From contig NZ_JAHKSN010000001.1 in NCBI RefSeq assembly GCF_018863415.1, positions 186,001 to 250,000 on the forward strand: a stretch of 64,000 nt of DNA. Direction: 5' to 3'. The notes under the pieces are model-generated. The model worked only from the letters and a program-made list of their open reading frames with translations. It was not told the origin of the DNA and ran no database searches. The stretch comes from Deinococcus aestuarii (lineage in GTDB: Bacteria > Deinococcota > Deinococci > Deinococcales > Deinococcaceae). The position numbers were made by a program, and so were the translations under genes. Positions 30,788 through 45,611 of this stretch are shown here, piece by piece (position 1 is the stretch's first letter; the number at the start of each line of letters is the position of its first letter).

Positions 30788-30804
30788 CTGGTCAGAAAGA
30801 CCAG
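30788..30804. repeat. CTGGTC-AGAAA-GACCAG palindrome before the antitoxin
   Basis: Perfect 6-base arms with a 5-base centre, directly upstream of the antitoxin ribosome binding site. The position and symmetry suit the operator that Phd-type antitoxins use for autorepression. Confidence 0.45.
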
Positions 30805-30818
30805 GAAGGAGGCTGAAC

Positions 30819-31070
30819 ATGACCAAGCTCGTGAAGGTGCAGGATGCCAAGGCCAACCTGAGCCAACTTATCCGCGAGGCGGAGGCGGGAGAGACCGTCA
30901 TCGTGACGCGACACGGAAAGCCGACGGTGCGGCTGGCGGTGGTGGAGCCGGAACCCGAGACCGGACCGGTTCGCATGGCGATAGAAGCGTTCCGGAACGT
31001 CCCCAAGGGCGACATCGAGTTCGAGCGTGACCGGACGCCCTGGGGCGAGATGGATCTGGACTTCGATTGA
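30819..31070 (+). CDS. Phd/YefM-type antitoxin
   Basis: Antitoxin of 83 residues that binds DNA with its N-terminal half and neutralises the adjacent toxin with its C-terminal tail. The N-terminus KVQDAKANLSQLIREAEAGETVIVTRHGKPTVRLAVV is the standard Phd/YefM fold. The acidic C-terminal tail (FERDRTPWGEMDLDFD) is typical of the toxin-wrapping segment. AAGGAGG lies before ATG 30819. A palindrome upstream may be its operator. The stop TGA overlaps the toxin start ATG by one base. Confidence 0.85.
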   Translation: MTKLVKVQDAKANLSQLIREAEAGETVIVTRHGKPTVRLAVVEPEPETGPVRMAIEAFRNVPKGDIEFERDRTPWGEMDLDFD

Positions 31071-31494
31071 TGCCCTATCTCCTGGACACCAATACCGTCA
31101 GCGAGACGGCCAGGCTCCGTCCGAACCCCGACTTGATGGCGTTTCTCGCCTCTGTCCCCCTGACCGAGACCTATCTCAGCGCCATCACCGCCGGGGAAAT
31201 TGAGTATGGCGTCGAGCGTGTGAGCGATCCGACCCGCCGCGCTCGACTTCGGGCCTGGGTTGACGGACTGCTCGAAAGGGATTATGTGGGGCGAGTCCTG
31301 CCTATCACCAGAGACGTGATGACAACCTGGGCGCAACTCGTCTTGCGCAGCGGCAAAACGCCCGGGCAACTCCCCCGAATGGACTCGCTCCTGGCCGCGA
31401 CGGCCCCCCACCACCGCCTGACCCTCGTCACCCGCAACACCGCCGACTTCCAGGCCCTCGGCGTCCCACTCCTTAACCCCTGGGGGGCTGAACC

Positions 31495-32505
<1,011 letters not shown>

Positions 32506-32513
32506 CGCGGGGG

Positions 32514-32519
32514 AGTGTA
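32514..32519 (-). promoter_or_regulatory. -10 element TACACT of tsaD
   Basis: On the minus strand TACACT ends 8 bases before ATG 32505. Confidence 0.5.
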
Positions 32520-32564
32520 CCAGGGGTAGGCAAAACAGATGAGGCGAAGAGGCACCCAGACCGT

Positions 32565-32570
32565 TAGAGT
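32565..32570 (+). promoter_or_regulatory. Possible -10 TAGAGT of a methyltransferase
   Basis: TAGAGT lies 114 bases before ATG 32685; the leader would contain a five-codon ATG CGT TTG CGC TGA at 32601-32615. No good -35 is seen. Confidence 0.3.
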
Positions 32571-32684
32571 GCGGGAAGTTCACGAGAGGACCCCTCCACG
32601 ATGCGTTTGCGCTGAGCCACCAGACCCGACGTTCGGCCCACCCCTGCGGTGTGGCGTCTTCGTTTCGTTCTGGAGGTTCACCCG

Positions 32685-33419
32685 ATGCACTGGTCCCACT
32701 CGTTCTACGAACGGCAAGACGCCCTGACGGGCTGCTCCCACGCGCCCATTCACCCTTTCCACACGGCCCTGGCGGCGCGGATCACGGCCCACCGGGGACG
32801 CGCGGGCTCCCTCCTCGAACTCGGCGCGGGCGGGGGGCAGTTTGCCACCGCCGCCGCCCTCCTCGGTCATGGGGTCACGGCGCTCGATTTGATGACGGGT
32901 GCGGGGGAACACACCCGGTTTCTCGCTGCCCAGCACGGCGTGACCGTACAGACGCTTACCGGCGACTTCTATACCCTCGATCCGGGTGGTCCCTTCGACA
33001 CCATCTGCTATTGGGACGGCTTCGGCATCGGGGAGGACGACGAGCAGCGGCAGTTGCTTTCACGGGTGGCGGGCTGGCTCGCGCTGGACGGCGTGGCCTA
33101 CGTGGAGGTCTACACCCCCTGGTACTGGGCGCGGCACGCAGGCTTCACCCGCCGCACCGAACGCTATACCCAGACCTACGGCTTCGACGCGGACGGCTGC
33201 CGGATGCTCGACACCTACGCGCCGCGCGGGGAGGAACCCTTCACCCAGTTCCTGCGCTGCTACAGCCCCGCCGACCTGCGCCTGCTGCTCTGCGGCACGG
33301 GGTTGACGCTGGCGGAGGTGTGGCCGGGCGGGGCCTATGCTCCAGACGCGGGCGTCTATCACCCGGAGGCCCCGCTGGGCGAGGCGATGACCTTCGCGGC
33401 GGTCCTGACGCCCGCCTGA
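32685..33419 (+). CDS. SAM-dependent methyltransferase
   Basis: 244-residue class I methyltransferase. The SAM-binding motif I is [19 protein letters not shown], followed by VTALDL, and motif IV-like FDTICYWDGFGIG. The substrate is not recognisable; the C-terminal half resembles small-molecule or cofactor methylases. GGAGG lies 8 bases before ATG 32685. It is convergent with barstar, only four bases away, with no terminator between. Confidence 0.78.
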   Translation: MHWSHSFYERQDALTGCSHAPIHPFHTALAARITAHRGRAGSLLELGAGGGQFATAAALLGHGVTALDLMTGAGEHTRFLAAQHGVTVQTLTGDFYTLDPGGPFDTICYWDGFGIGEDDEQRQLLSRVAGWLALDGVAYVEVYTPWYWARHAGFTRRTERYTQTYGFDADGCRMLDTYAPRGEEPFTQFLRCYSPADLRLLLCGTGLTLAEVWPGGAYAPDAGVYHPEAPLGEAMTFAAVLTPA

Positions 33420-33423
33420 GCCC

Positions 33424-33822
33424 CTACCAGTGCCGCGTGTCGTGGGCGGGTTCTTCCGTCAGGAGCCACAGGCTGCGGCCCTGGCGGGCGGCGTCGCGCT
33501 GGGCGTCGAGCAGCACGGCCTCCAGCTCGGCGCCGAGGTGCCTGTGCCGCTTGCGGAAGTGGGCGTAGTCGCACATCACGAGGGCGAAGCGGGCGGGGCG
33601 GGCCTCGGGGTCGGTGAGCACGTCGTACAGGGCGTCCCAGTTGCGCCCGAAGCTCTCGCTGAGGGCCAGGCCGCGCAGCAGGGCGAGCATCAGGCTCTCC
33701 TTGTCGCGCACCCCCGAGAGGTCCACCTCGCGCACGGCCACCTGATACCCGGCGGCGATCATGCGCGGGTCGTGCGGGGCGGGCTGAATGCCCTGCGGGG
33801 GAGCGTTGAAGACGTTGATCAC
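33424..33822 (-). CDS. Barstar-family ribonuclease inhibitor
   Basis: Cytoplasmic inhibitor of guanyl-specific RNases, 132 residues. The core has REVDLSGVRDKESLMLALLRGLALSESFGRNWDALYDVL, matching the barstar interface helix, and a C-terminal LWLLTEEP. Start GTG 33822 overlaps the stop of the RNase gene (GTGA), so the two are translationally coupled: the inhibitor is made with its RNase. It keeps precursor RNase inactive in the cytoplasm before export. Confidence 0.9.
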   Translation of the reverse strand: MINVFNAPPQGIQPAPHDPRMIAAGYQVAVREVDLSGVRDKESLMLALLRGLALSESFGRNWDALYDVLTDPEARPARFALVMCDYAHFRKRHRHLGAELEAVLLDAQRDAARQGRSLWLLTEEPAHDTRHW

Positions 33823-34271
33823 GGGAGGATTCTCCTGAACGACGAGTAGTGGTCACCCGTGTAGTAGCACTCCCCCACGCTGCGCGCCTGCCCGCCGCAG
33901 ACGATCCGCCGCGCCCCCCGGTCGTCCTCGCCGGGGGTGGGCACGGTGTATTCGCGGTAATACCCCCGTGCCCGCCGGGGCAGGAGGCCCTCGCGGTTGC
34001 CGAAGGTGCTGCCGTCCTTCGCGTAGGGGAAGGGGCCGCCCGCCCGGATCAGGGTCAGGGTGCGGCGGGCCTCGCGCGGGAGCCCCTGCGCGGCGACGAA
34101 GGGCAGGCCGCTCTGGGGATCGCGGGTGGCCTGGGGGGCCTGGCCTGTGGTGGTCCGGGCCGTCTGCACCGGCGCCCCCGAGTCCTGCCCCGACCCCGGC
34201 GGCGAACAGGCGACCAGAAGCGCCCCGAGGAGGGTACAGCGCAGCAGGCGCGACGGGAGGCGAAAGCTCAT
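33819..34271 (-). CDS. Lipoprotein guanyl-specific ribonuclease (RNase Sa/barnase type)
   Basis: 150-residue RNase of the T1/N1/barnase family. A lipoprotein signal (residues 1-22, LLGALLVAC with lipidated Cys22) and a short Pro/Gln/Thr linker precede the catalytic domain at about 52-150, close to Streptomyces RNase Sa: PFPYAKDGSTFGNREG, GYYREYTVPTPG, CYYTGDHYSSF. Catalytic Glu107, Arg121/122 and His141 are present; Cys125 and Cys135 could form a disulfide. ATG 34271 follows TAGACT 7 bases upstream. Anchoring an RNase at the surface with coupled barstar is unusual; most relatives are freely secreted. Confidence 0.88.
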   Translation of the reverse strand: MSFRLPSRLLRCTLLGALLVACSPPGSGQDSGAPVQTARTTTGQAPQATRDPQSGLPFVAAQGLPREARRTLTLIRAGGPFPYAKDGSTFGNREGLLPRRARGYYREYTVPTPGEDDRGARRIVCGGQARSVGECYYTGDHYSSFRRILP

Positions 34272-34278
34272 CGGCCCG

Positions 34279-34284
34279 AGTCTA
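34279..34284 (-). promoter_or_regulatory. -10 element TAGACT of the RNase gene
   Basis: On the minus strand TAGACT ends 7 bases before ATG 34271 with no ribosome binding site. Confidence 0.5.
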
Positions 34285-34330
34285 GACCGCGCCGCGCCGG
34301 TCCGTCTTCCCCCTGCCCGAAAGCCTCCCC

Positions 34331-35335
34331 TCAGGTCACCCCATCCAGCCACGTGAGCAGCCCCGGCAGCAGCGGGACGAGCCCCTTGTACGCCACCTGC
34401 TCGGGCGTCATGGTCCGCAGGGCGGCGGCGAGGGCGCGGGCGTGGGCCGGGTCGGCCACCGCGTCCCGTAGGGGATAGGTGTAGGGCCGAATGGTGAACA
34501 GCGCCCCGTGAGCCTCCGGGAAGCCCGTCAGCGTCTGCCGCTCCACCCGCAGGAAGGCCCGGTCCGGGTCGAAGCGGGTCTCGGGGGCGCGGTCGGCCCT
34601 CTGCGGCGCGGCGGGGTGGTGGTCGAGACGGTCCCTCGTCGCCACACCCCACGCGAAGCGGACGAAGGGGCCGCGCGTGATCACCGCGTCCACCAGCCGG
34701 GGTGCGGTGGCGTTCATCGGCCCGCTTCCGGCGACGGGTTCGTGGACGGCCACGAAGTCCCGCCCCAGCTTCTCGCGCGGGTCCCAGTGCTGCGGCGAGA
34801 GGACGTGCAGGGCGGCCACCCAGTCCCCGCCTTCAGGATGCCGGGCAACAATGGCAAGGTCTTCGGGCGCGTTCAGCCCCAGGAAGTCGAGCGCGTTCAC
34901 GGGCGTCACGTCGGCGACGAGGGGGGCGAGGGGAGCGGCGAAGCGGCGCAACTCCTCCACCCCACCCCAGCGCAGGGCGAGGTCCGCCGCCCAGCCGAGC
35001 GCCCGGTTGGTGAACGTCCTCCCGTCCCAGGCCATCACGCCGCCACTCTCCTCGGCGAGGGTGCGGGCGACGAAGGAGAGGGCGGCCTCCCGCAGTTCGG
35101 GGGTCAGGGCCGCCTCCCCCGCGTACTCGTGAAGCGCTCGGCGGTGGGCGGCGGCCTTGCTCGCCACGAAGCGCGGATACTCGCGGTCGAGGGCGAAGGT
35201 GTGGGTCTCCACGACCGCGCCCGCCTCTGATCCCACCCACGGGACCGCCTGCGTGCCCAGCCGGTACAGCCCCGCCGAGACGGTGTACCGCCCGGTCAGG
35301 AAGGGGCGATAAAAGGTCGGCGGACGCTCAAACAC
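34331..35335 (-). CDS. DUF3445 / heme-dependent oxidative demethylase-like protein
   Basis: 334 residues. The C-terminal half has AFLRVERQTLTGFP and ALFTIRPYTYPL, the hallmark of DUF3445, to which the alpha subunit of heme-dependent oxidative N-demethylase belongs. The N-terminal part (FYRPFLTGRYTVSAGLYRLG) also fits. The heme ligand cannot be fixed by eye. Start GTG 35335; no clear ribosome binding site or -10 is seen. No partner subunits adjoin, so it may act alone or with general reductases. The RNase gene lies 59 bases downstream on the same strand with its own promoter. Confidence 0.65.
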   Translation of the reverse strand: MFERPPTFYRPFLTGRYTVSAGLYRLGTQAVPWVGSEAGAVVETHTFALDREYPRFVASKAAAHRRALHEYAGEAALTPELREAALSFVARTLAEESGGVMAWDGRTFTNRALGWAADLALRWGGVEELRRFAAPLAPLVADVTPVNALDFLGLNAPEDLAIVARHPEGGDWVAALHVLSPQHWDPREKLGRDFVAVHEPVAGSGPMNATAPRLVDAVITRGPFVRFAWGVATRDRLDHHPAAPQRADRAPETRFDPDRAFLRVERQTLTGFPEAHGALFTIRPYTYPLRDAVADPAHARALAAALRTMTPEQVAYKGLVPLLPGLLTWLDGVT

Positions 35336-35393
35336 GAGTTCAGTCTCGCAGACAGCGCCGGGCGGACGGTCGAACCCGGCGCCTCCCGCCCTC

Positions 35394-36221
35394 CTACGCC
35401 AGACTCCCGTTGCTCATCACGCCGGTGGCGATCAGCACCAGGATGAGCACGCCGACGACGACGCGGTACACGGCGAAGCCCTTGAAGTTGTTCGTGGACA
35501 CGAAGCGCAGCAGCCAGCCGATGGCGAGGTACGCGACCACGAAGCTCGTGACCGTCCCCAGCAGCACGTTCAGCAGGCCGATCTGCGAGAGGAGGTCGCG
35601 GCTGCGGATGAAGTCGAGCAGGGCCGCGCCGCCCAGGGTGGGCACCCCCAGGTAGAAGGAGAACTGGGTCGCCGTCGGGCGGTCGAGGCCCATCACCATG
35701 CCGCCCAGGATCGAACTCGCCGAGCGCGAGAAGCCGGGCCATAGCAGGGCGAGGCACTGCACCGCGCCGATCAGGAAGGAGCGCCGCACCCCGATCTCCT
35801 TGATGCCGTGAACGTTCGGCGTCACGCGGCGGCTCTCGATCAACCACATCAGCACGCCGCCCACGATCAGGGCCCAGGCCACCACGCTCGGGCGGAAGAG
35901 GGCCGCCTTGATCGCGTCCCCGAAGAGCAGGCCGAGGATCACGGCGGGAATGCAGGCGGCGGCCACGCCGAGCCACAGCCGCTGGGTGGGCCGGTCGTGC
36001 CCGATGTCGCGGCCCTGTTGCAGGAAGTCGCGCCAGTAGTACGCCAGCACCGCCAGGATCGCGCCGCCCTGGATGACCACCTCGAAGGTGTCCTTGACCT
36101 CCTTGGGCCAGGGCACCCCCATCAGGTTCCCGACGACGATCAGGTGCCCGGTCGAGCTGATCGGTAGAAACTCGGTGATGCCCTCCACGATCCCGTAAAC
36201 GATGGCGTAAAACCAATCCAT
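35394..36221 (-). CDS. uppP: Undecaprenyl-diphosphatase UppP
   Basis: Integral membrane phosphatase that recycles undecaprenyl pyrophosphate carrier for peptidoglycan synthesis. 275 residues, about eight helices. The family motifs EGITEFLPISSTGHL and the PGFSRSASSI phosphatase loop are intact. The ATG at 36221 is preceded by TAGGCT ten bases upstream. It diverges from the phosphotransferase gene with only about 30 bases between starts. Confidence 0.95.
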   Translation of the reverse strand: MDWFYAIVYGIVEGITEFLPISSTGHLIVVGNLMGVPWPKEVKDTFEVVIQGGAILAVLAYYWRDFLQQGRDIGHDRPTQRLWLGVAAACIPAVILGLLFGDAIKAALFRPSVVAWALIVGGVLMWLIESRRVTPNVHGIKEIGVRRSFLIGAVQCLALLWPGFSRSASSILGGMVMGLDRPTATQFSFYLGVPTLGGAALLDFIRSRDLLSQIGLLNVLLGTVTSFVVAYLAIGWLLRFVSTNNFKGFAVYRVVVGVLILVLIATGVMSNGSLA

Positions 36222-36253
36222 AATCCGGGGGAGCCTAGCACCTCGGACGGAGG

Positions 36254-38045
<1,792 letters not shown>

Positions 38046-38064
38046 GCTCTCGCCACTCTCCACC

Positions 38065-38104
38065 GGGGGGCGTCTGGAGCGAACGAGGCTCGGGCCGCCC
38101 CCTT
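38065..38104 (+). terminator. Weak hairpin between rpsB and tsf
   Basis: GGGGCG (38068-38073) pairs with CGCCCC (38097-38102), extendable by G-T pairs. The tail TTCTC is weak; it may attenuate rather than terminate. Confidence 0.3.
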
Positions 38105-38140
38105 CTCAAGACTCAAAATCCAACCCCAGGAGGTATTCCT

Positions 38141-39774
<1,634 letters not shown>

Positions 39775-39804
39775 GCCGGGCAGGCACATCTTTTCCTCAC
39801 GGGC

Positions 39805-39810
39805 TAGAAT
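39805..39810 (+). promoter_or_regulatory. -10 element TAGAAT before frr
   Basis: TAGAAT is 34 bases before ATG 39845, allowing a short leader with AAAGGAG. No good -35 was found at 17-base spacing. Confidence 0.4.
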
Positions 39811-39844
39811 CGGCCTCGACTTCTCTTCTTCAAAGGAGACTCCT

Positions 39845-40396
39845 ATGGCGGACATGAAAGCCATCAGCGCGGACACGCGCGAACGCATGGGCAAGGCCAT
39901 CGAGGCGCTGGAGAACAACCTCAGCGTTCTGCGCACGGGCCGCGCCAACCCCGGCATCCTCAAGAAGATCACGGTGGACTACTACGGCTCCACGGTCCCC
40001 GTCGATCAGGTGGCGAGCATCACCACGCCGGACGCGCGCACGCTCGTCATCACCCCCTGGGACCGGGGGGCGCTGGGGCCCATCGAGCGGGCGATCCGCG
40101 ACAGCGACCTGGGGCTGAACCCCAACAACAAGGGCGACACCATCTTCATCAGCCTGCCGATGCTGACCGAAGAGCGGCGCAAGGAGCTCGTGAAGAACGC
40201 CAAGAACTACGCCGAAGACGCCCGCATCGCCATCCGCAACCTGCGCAAGCACGCCCTCGACGAGGTGAAGAAGCTCGAAGGCGTCAGCAGCGACGACATC
40301 AAGCGCGGTGAGGCCGAGGTTCAGAAGATCACCGACGAGTACATCGGGCGGGTGGACCAGACCTTCGCCAAGAAGGAGCAGGACATCCTCGGGTGA
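39845..40396 (+). CDS. frr: Ribosome recycling factor
   Basis: Splits post-termination ribosomes with EF-G, 183 residues. The L-shaped fold is predicted from the coiled coil ([23 protein letters not shown]) and the small domain ([23 protein letters not shown]), with the C-terminal [28 protein letters not shown] precedes the ATG. Confidence 0.97.
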   Translation: MADMKAISADTRERMGKAIEALENNLSVLRTGRANPGILKKITVDYYGSTVPVDQVASITTPDARTLVITPWDRGALGPIERAIRDSDLGLNPNNKGDTIFISLPMLTEERRKELVKNAKNYAEDARIAIRNLRKHALDEVKKLEGVSSDDIKRGEAEVQKITDEYIGRVDQTFAKKEQDILG

Positions 40397-40487
40397 GGCT
40401 CGCCGCGTTCGTGGGCGTGTGGAACAGGAGGGGCTTTCCTCTTCAGGCCACGGGCGACACGCCACACGCCCACCGTCAGGGGCGGCC

Positions 40488-41318
<831 letters not shown>

Positions 41319-41438
41319 GCGTCGGGAGACGGTGTGCGGTGGCCGAGGCCTGACGCCGGGGCCGCCGCTTTCTCGTTCCGGCTTGCCGCGCACCTTCCCC
41401 ACACTCGTCTTCACACCCATGCGCCATCCTGTCTCCCC

Positions 41439-42601
<1,163 letters not shown>

Positions 42602-42605
<4 letters not shown>

Positions 42606-43720
42606 ATATCCTGCAAAGCATCGGGGCGGCCCTGACCCCGGTGGGCCTGCTGTGGACCCTCCTGATCATCAGCGTCGCGACCTTCCTGCACGAGCTGGCG
42701 CACTACGCGCTGGCGAAGAGGCAGGGGGTGCCGGTCAAGTCCTTCAGCGTGGGCATGGGGCCGGTGCTCCTCAGGCGGATGTGGCGGGGCACCGAGTGGC
42801 GGGTCAGCCTGCTGCCCATCGGCGGCTACGTGGAGATCGAGGGCATGGCGCCCGAGGAGGGACCGGGCGGCACGTACCGCCAGCCCACCCGGGGCTTCGC
42901 GGCGCTGCCCGCCTGGGGCAAGGTGGCCGTGCTGCTCGCCGGGCCGCTGATGAACCTCGTGCTGGCGATTGGCCTGATGACGGCCAATTTCACGGCGCAG
43001 GGCATCCCGGCCCTCGACCGGGTGCGGATCGAGTCGGTGCGGGAGGGCTCGCGGGCCCAGGCACTCGGCCTGCGCCCCGGAGATGTGGTCACGGCGCTCA
43101 ACGGGCGCGACATCCCCGAGACGGTCAGCGTGAACGGGCAGACCCGCCCCGGCTGGGAGGGCCTGCGGGACGTGCTCACCACCGCGGGCCGCAAGACGCT
43201 GACGGTCGAGCGGGGCGGCGCGGCGCGGCAGGTGACCTTCGACTGGCAGCCGCGTGTGAACGGCGCCCGGCAGCTCCTCGGCATCGGGTACGGGCCGGAC
43301 GTGCAGCCCGCGAGCGTCCCCACCGCCTTCGTGACCTCGCTCCAGACGACCGCCGAGGCCGTGCCGCAGATCCTGCGGGCCTTCGGGAACCTCTTCGCGC
43401 GCTTTTTTACCCTCGACCTCTCGCGCGACGAGAACGTGACCGGCCCCATCGGCACGGCGGAGGTCGTCAGCCGCGCCGCCGAGGTGAGCCCCTGGGCGCT
43501 CGTGCAGGTCGCCATCTTGCTCAACCTCTCGCTCGCCTTTTTCAACCTGATCCCGATTCCGGGGCTCGACGGCGGGCGCATCATGCTCGTGCTGATCGGG
43601 GCGCTGCGGGGCCGTCCGCTCTCGCTGGCCCAGGAGCAGGCTATCAACGTGGCGGGCTTCGCGCTCGTGATGCTCCTGATGGTGTTCGTGGTGGTGCGGG
43701 ACGTGAGCCGGTTTTTCTAG
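42602..43720 (+). CDS. rseP: Site-2 protease RseP
   Basis: Intramembrane zinc metalloprotease that cleaves membrane-anchored anti-sigma factors and remnant signal peptides. 372 residues. The active site H30-E-L-A-H34 lies in the first helix, and [13 protein letters not shown] near the C-terminus holds the third zinc ligand. A single PDZ domain is at about 140-225. The GTG at 42602 overlaps the dxr stop, indicating coupling. A strong terminator follows the gene. Confidence 0.93.
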
Positions 43721-43750
43721 AGCGGTCTGCTTTCAGCCGTCAGCCATCAG
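43721..43750. repeat. GTCAGC-type intergenic repeat
   Basis: AGCGGTCTGCTTTCAGCCGT followed by CAGCCATCAG, related to repeats at 24525, 24599 and 44438. It precedes the rseP terminator. Confidence 0.55.
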
Positions 43751-43758
43751 GAAAAGAA

Positions 43759-43805
43759 GGAGGAAGGCCGATGCCGAGGCGGGCCTTCCTCCTGTTTTTG
43801 TTTTT
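43759..43805 (+). terminator. Strong terminator after rseP
   Basis: Perfect 11-base stem GGAGGAAGGCC (43759-43769) with GGCCTTCCTCC (43782-43792), followed by TGTTTTTGTTTTT. Confidence 0.85.
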
Positions 43806-43834
43806 ACTGGCGACTGGCCGCTGGCGACTCCCGC

Positions 43835-44290
43835 TCAGGTCGCCGCGCTGGGTTCTTCCTTGCCGCCGCGGCCCTCGATGAAGTTCTGGATGGACTCCAG
43901 GGCCTTGTCGATGCCCTCCTGAATCTGATCGTTCGAGGGGGCCTGGCCGGGCATGTCCTCGTTGGGAGCGCGCCCGGGGTCGGGCTCGAAGCGGAGCTTG
44001 ACGCTGACCTGGGAGCCGTCGCCGTCGGGCCTGACCTCCAGGGTGCCGGAATAGTTGATCTCGCCGTCGCTGCCCCACTCCAGGCGGTGGTTCCGGGCGT
44101 CTTTGTGAAAGCGTCCGTCGGCCTGGTATGGGTGGCCGTTGGCCTCGCCCTCCACGGCCACCCGCTCCTCGCCCTGGGGCTCGGCGCGCCGGGTGGTCGG
44201 GAGGTAACGGGGAAGGTTGCGCACGTCCGAGACGAACGCGAAGACCTCCTCGGGAGAAGCCTGAATGCGGCGGGTGCCTTGGTATTCCAT
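43835..44290 (-). CDS. SRPBCC/START-like lipid-binding domain protein
   Basis: 151 residues of the SRPBCC fold (polyketide cyclase/dehydrase type). The N-terminus EYQGTRRIQASPEEVFAFVSDVRNLPRYLP is characteristic of this binding fold. The C-terminal 40 residues (IQEGIDKALESIQNFIEGRG) are a helix. Function unknown; these proteins bind hydrophobic ligands. GGAGG lies five bases before ATG. It is convergent with rseP. Confidence 0.75.
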   Translation of the reverse strand: MEYQGTRRIQASPEEVFAFVSDVRNLPRYLPTTRRAEPQGEERVAVEGEANGHPYQADGRFHKDARNHRLEWGSDGEINYSGTLEVRPDGDGSQVSVKLRFEPDPGRAPNEDMPGQAPSNDQIQEGIDKALESIQNFIEGRGGKEEPSAAT

Positions 44291-44437
44291 GGGGGCCTCC
44301 GGTGGAAGTGTGGGCTGCGGTTGTCCGGGCGGTCAGGTCCAGCGTAGGCGCCGCCCCCAGGCGAAGCGTGAGGTGAGGGGAACGGCGGACTTTACTTTCG
44401 TGCCCGCGATACAGTTCCGGCCCCCGCCCGCCGTGTA

Positions 44438-44470
44438 CGGCTGACGGCTGATCGCTGACGGCTGAAAGCC
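44438..44470. repeat. GTCAGC-type intergenic repeat
   Basis: CGGCTGACGGCTGATCGCTG followed by ACGGCTGAAAGCC: tandem heptad-like units GGCTGAC/GGCTGAT/CGCTGAC/GGCTGAA. It directly precedes the -10 TACCAT of the next gene. Confidence 0.6.
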
Positions 44471-44471
44471 T

Positions 44472-44477
44472 TACCAT
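44472..44477 (+). promoter_or_regulatory. -10 element TACCAT, leaderless start
   Basis: TACCAT ends eight bases before ATG 44486 and abuts the repeat. Confidence 0.45.
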
Positions 44478-44485
44478 GAGCCGAG

Positions 44486-45133
44486 ATGGGGCAGGCAGAG
44501 GCGCGCGTGGCGGTCGTGATTCCCGCCTTCAACGAGGAGGACACGGTGGGGGGCGTGGTCCAGGTCGCGCGGGAATTCACGCCCGAGGTGGTCGTCGCCA
44601 GCGACGGCAGCAGTGACGGCACCCCTCAGGCGGCGCGGGGGGCCGGGGCGCGGGTGGTCGAGCTGCACGAGAACGCGGGCAAGGGTCCGGCGCTCAAGGC
44701 CGCGCTGGAGGCCACGGAGGCGGAATTCGTCGTGATGCTCGACGCCGACCTGATCGGCCTGACGCGCGAGCATCTGGAGGTCTTGCTGCGGCCCGTGCTT
44801 GCCGGAGAACTCGACATGGCGATTGGGGTCTTCGAGGGCGGCGGCTTCGTCACCGACTGGGGCAACAAGCTCACTCCGCACCTCAGCGGTCAGCGGGCGT
44901 GTCGCCGGGCGTGGCTGCTGGAGGTCCCCCGCCTGGGCGAGGAGCGCTGGCCCGAGCCGCCCATCACCGACCACCTCAAGAACACCGGAGCCCGCTGGGA
45001 TTACGTGGAACTCCCGCAACTGCGTCAGGTCCTCAAGGAGAAGAAGCGCGGTTTCTGGAAGGGCGTGGGCTTCCGCACGAAGATGTACGCCGACCTGTTG
45101 ACCTACCGGGCCAGGAAGAAACGGGAGGGGTGA
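44486..45133 (+). CDS. Glycosyltransferase family 2
   Basis: GT-A fold glycosyltransferase, 215 residues. VVIPAFNEEDTVGGVV is the nucleotide-sugar N-terminus, ASDGSSDGTPQAA the second block and MLDADLIGL the DxD motif for metal and sugar nucleotide. It has no membrane domain, so it may act on soluble or peripheral lipid substrates; dolichol-phosphate-mannose-synthase-like members share the pattern. ATG 44486 is set by TACCAT and there is no ribosome binding site. The divergent MarR gene faces it only 15 bases from its stop. Confidence 0.82.
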   Translation: MGQAEARVAVVIPAFNEEDTVGGVVQVAREFTPEVVVASDGSSDGTPQAARGAGARVVELHENAGKGPALKAALEATEAEFVVMLDADLIGLTREHLEVLLRPVLAGELDMAIGVFEGGGFVTDWGNKLTPHLSGQRACRRAWLLEVPRLGEERWPEPPITDHLKNTGARWDYVELPQLRQVLKEKKRGFWKGVGFRTKMYADLLTYRARKKREG

Positions 45134-45148
45134 GGCGGGAGCGTGGCG

Positions 45149-45607
45149 TCACCGACCTCTTCGTCCCTCGCCCCCCTCCAGCACGAGGAGGAGGCGTTCG
45201 AGCAGGACGGCGGCCCGGGCGAGGTCGTCTTCCCCGACCGCCTCCCCCACCCGGTTGGCCCAGTCGCGCTGGCTCGCCTCGATCACGTCCAGCACCTCCT
45301 GGCCGGGGGGCAGCAGCCGCAGCAACTTGGCCCGCCGATGCTCGGGGTTGTCCTCGTACGCCGCCAGGCCGTCCGCGACGAGCAGGTCGGCGGTTCGCTG
45401 CACGCTCTGCCGGGCCAGCCCCATCGTCCGGGCGATGGCCGCCACCGTCAGGGGCCGCTCGTCGATCACCCCCAGCACCTGCCAGCGCGCACTCGTCTGG
45501 CCGACGGGCGCGGTCATCCGGTCGCCCGCCCCCAGCAGAGCGCCGTTCAGGCGAAAGACGAGCACGGCCAGCTCGGAAAAGGTCGCTCCAGCCGGGGAGT
45601 ACGTCAC
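45149..45607 (-). CDS. MarR-family transcriptional regulator
   Basis: Winged-helix repressor, 152 residues, likely a dimer responding to a small molecule. DNA-binding region: SARWQVLGVIDERPLTVAAIARTMGLARQSVQRTADLLVADGLAAYEDNPEHRRAKLLRL, including the wing. Start GTG 45607; ribosome binding site weak. The upstream 73 bases hold two perfect 18-base operators and a divergent promoter, so it most likely represses both itself and the VOC gene (45681). Confidence 0.88.
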   Translation of the reverse strand: MTYSPAGATFSELAVLVFRLNGALLGAGDRMTAPVGQTSARWQVLGVIDERPLTVAAIARTMGLARQSVQRTADLLVADGLAAYEDNPEHRRAKLLRLLPPGQEVLDVIEASQRDWANRVGEAVGEDDLARAAVLLERLLLVLEGGEGRRGR

Positions 45608-45611
45608 AGGA

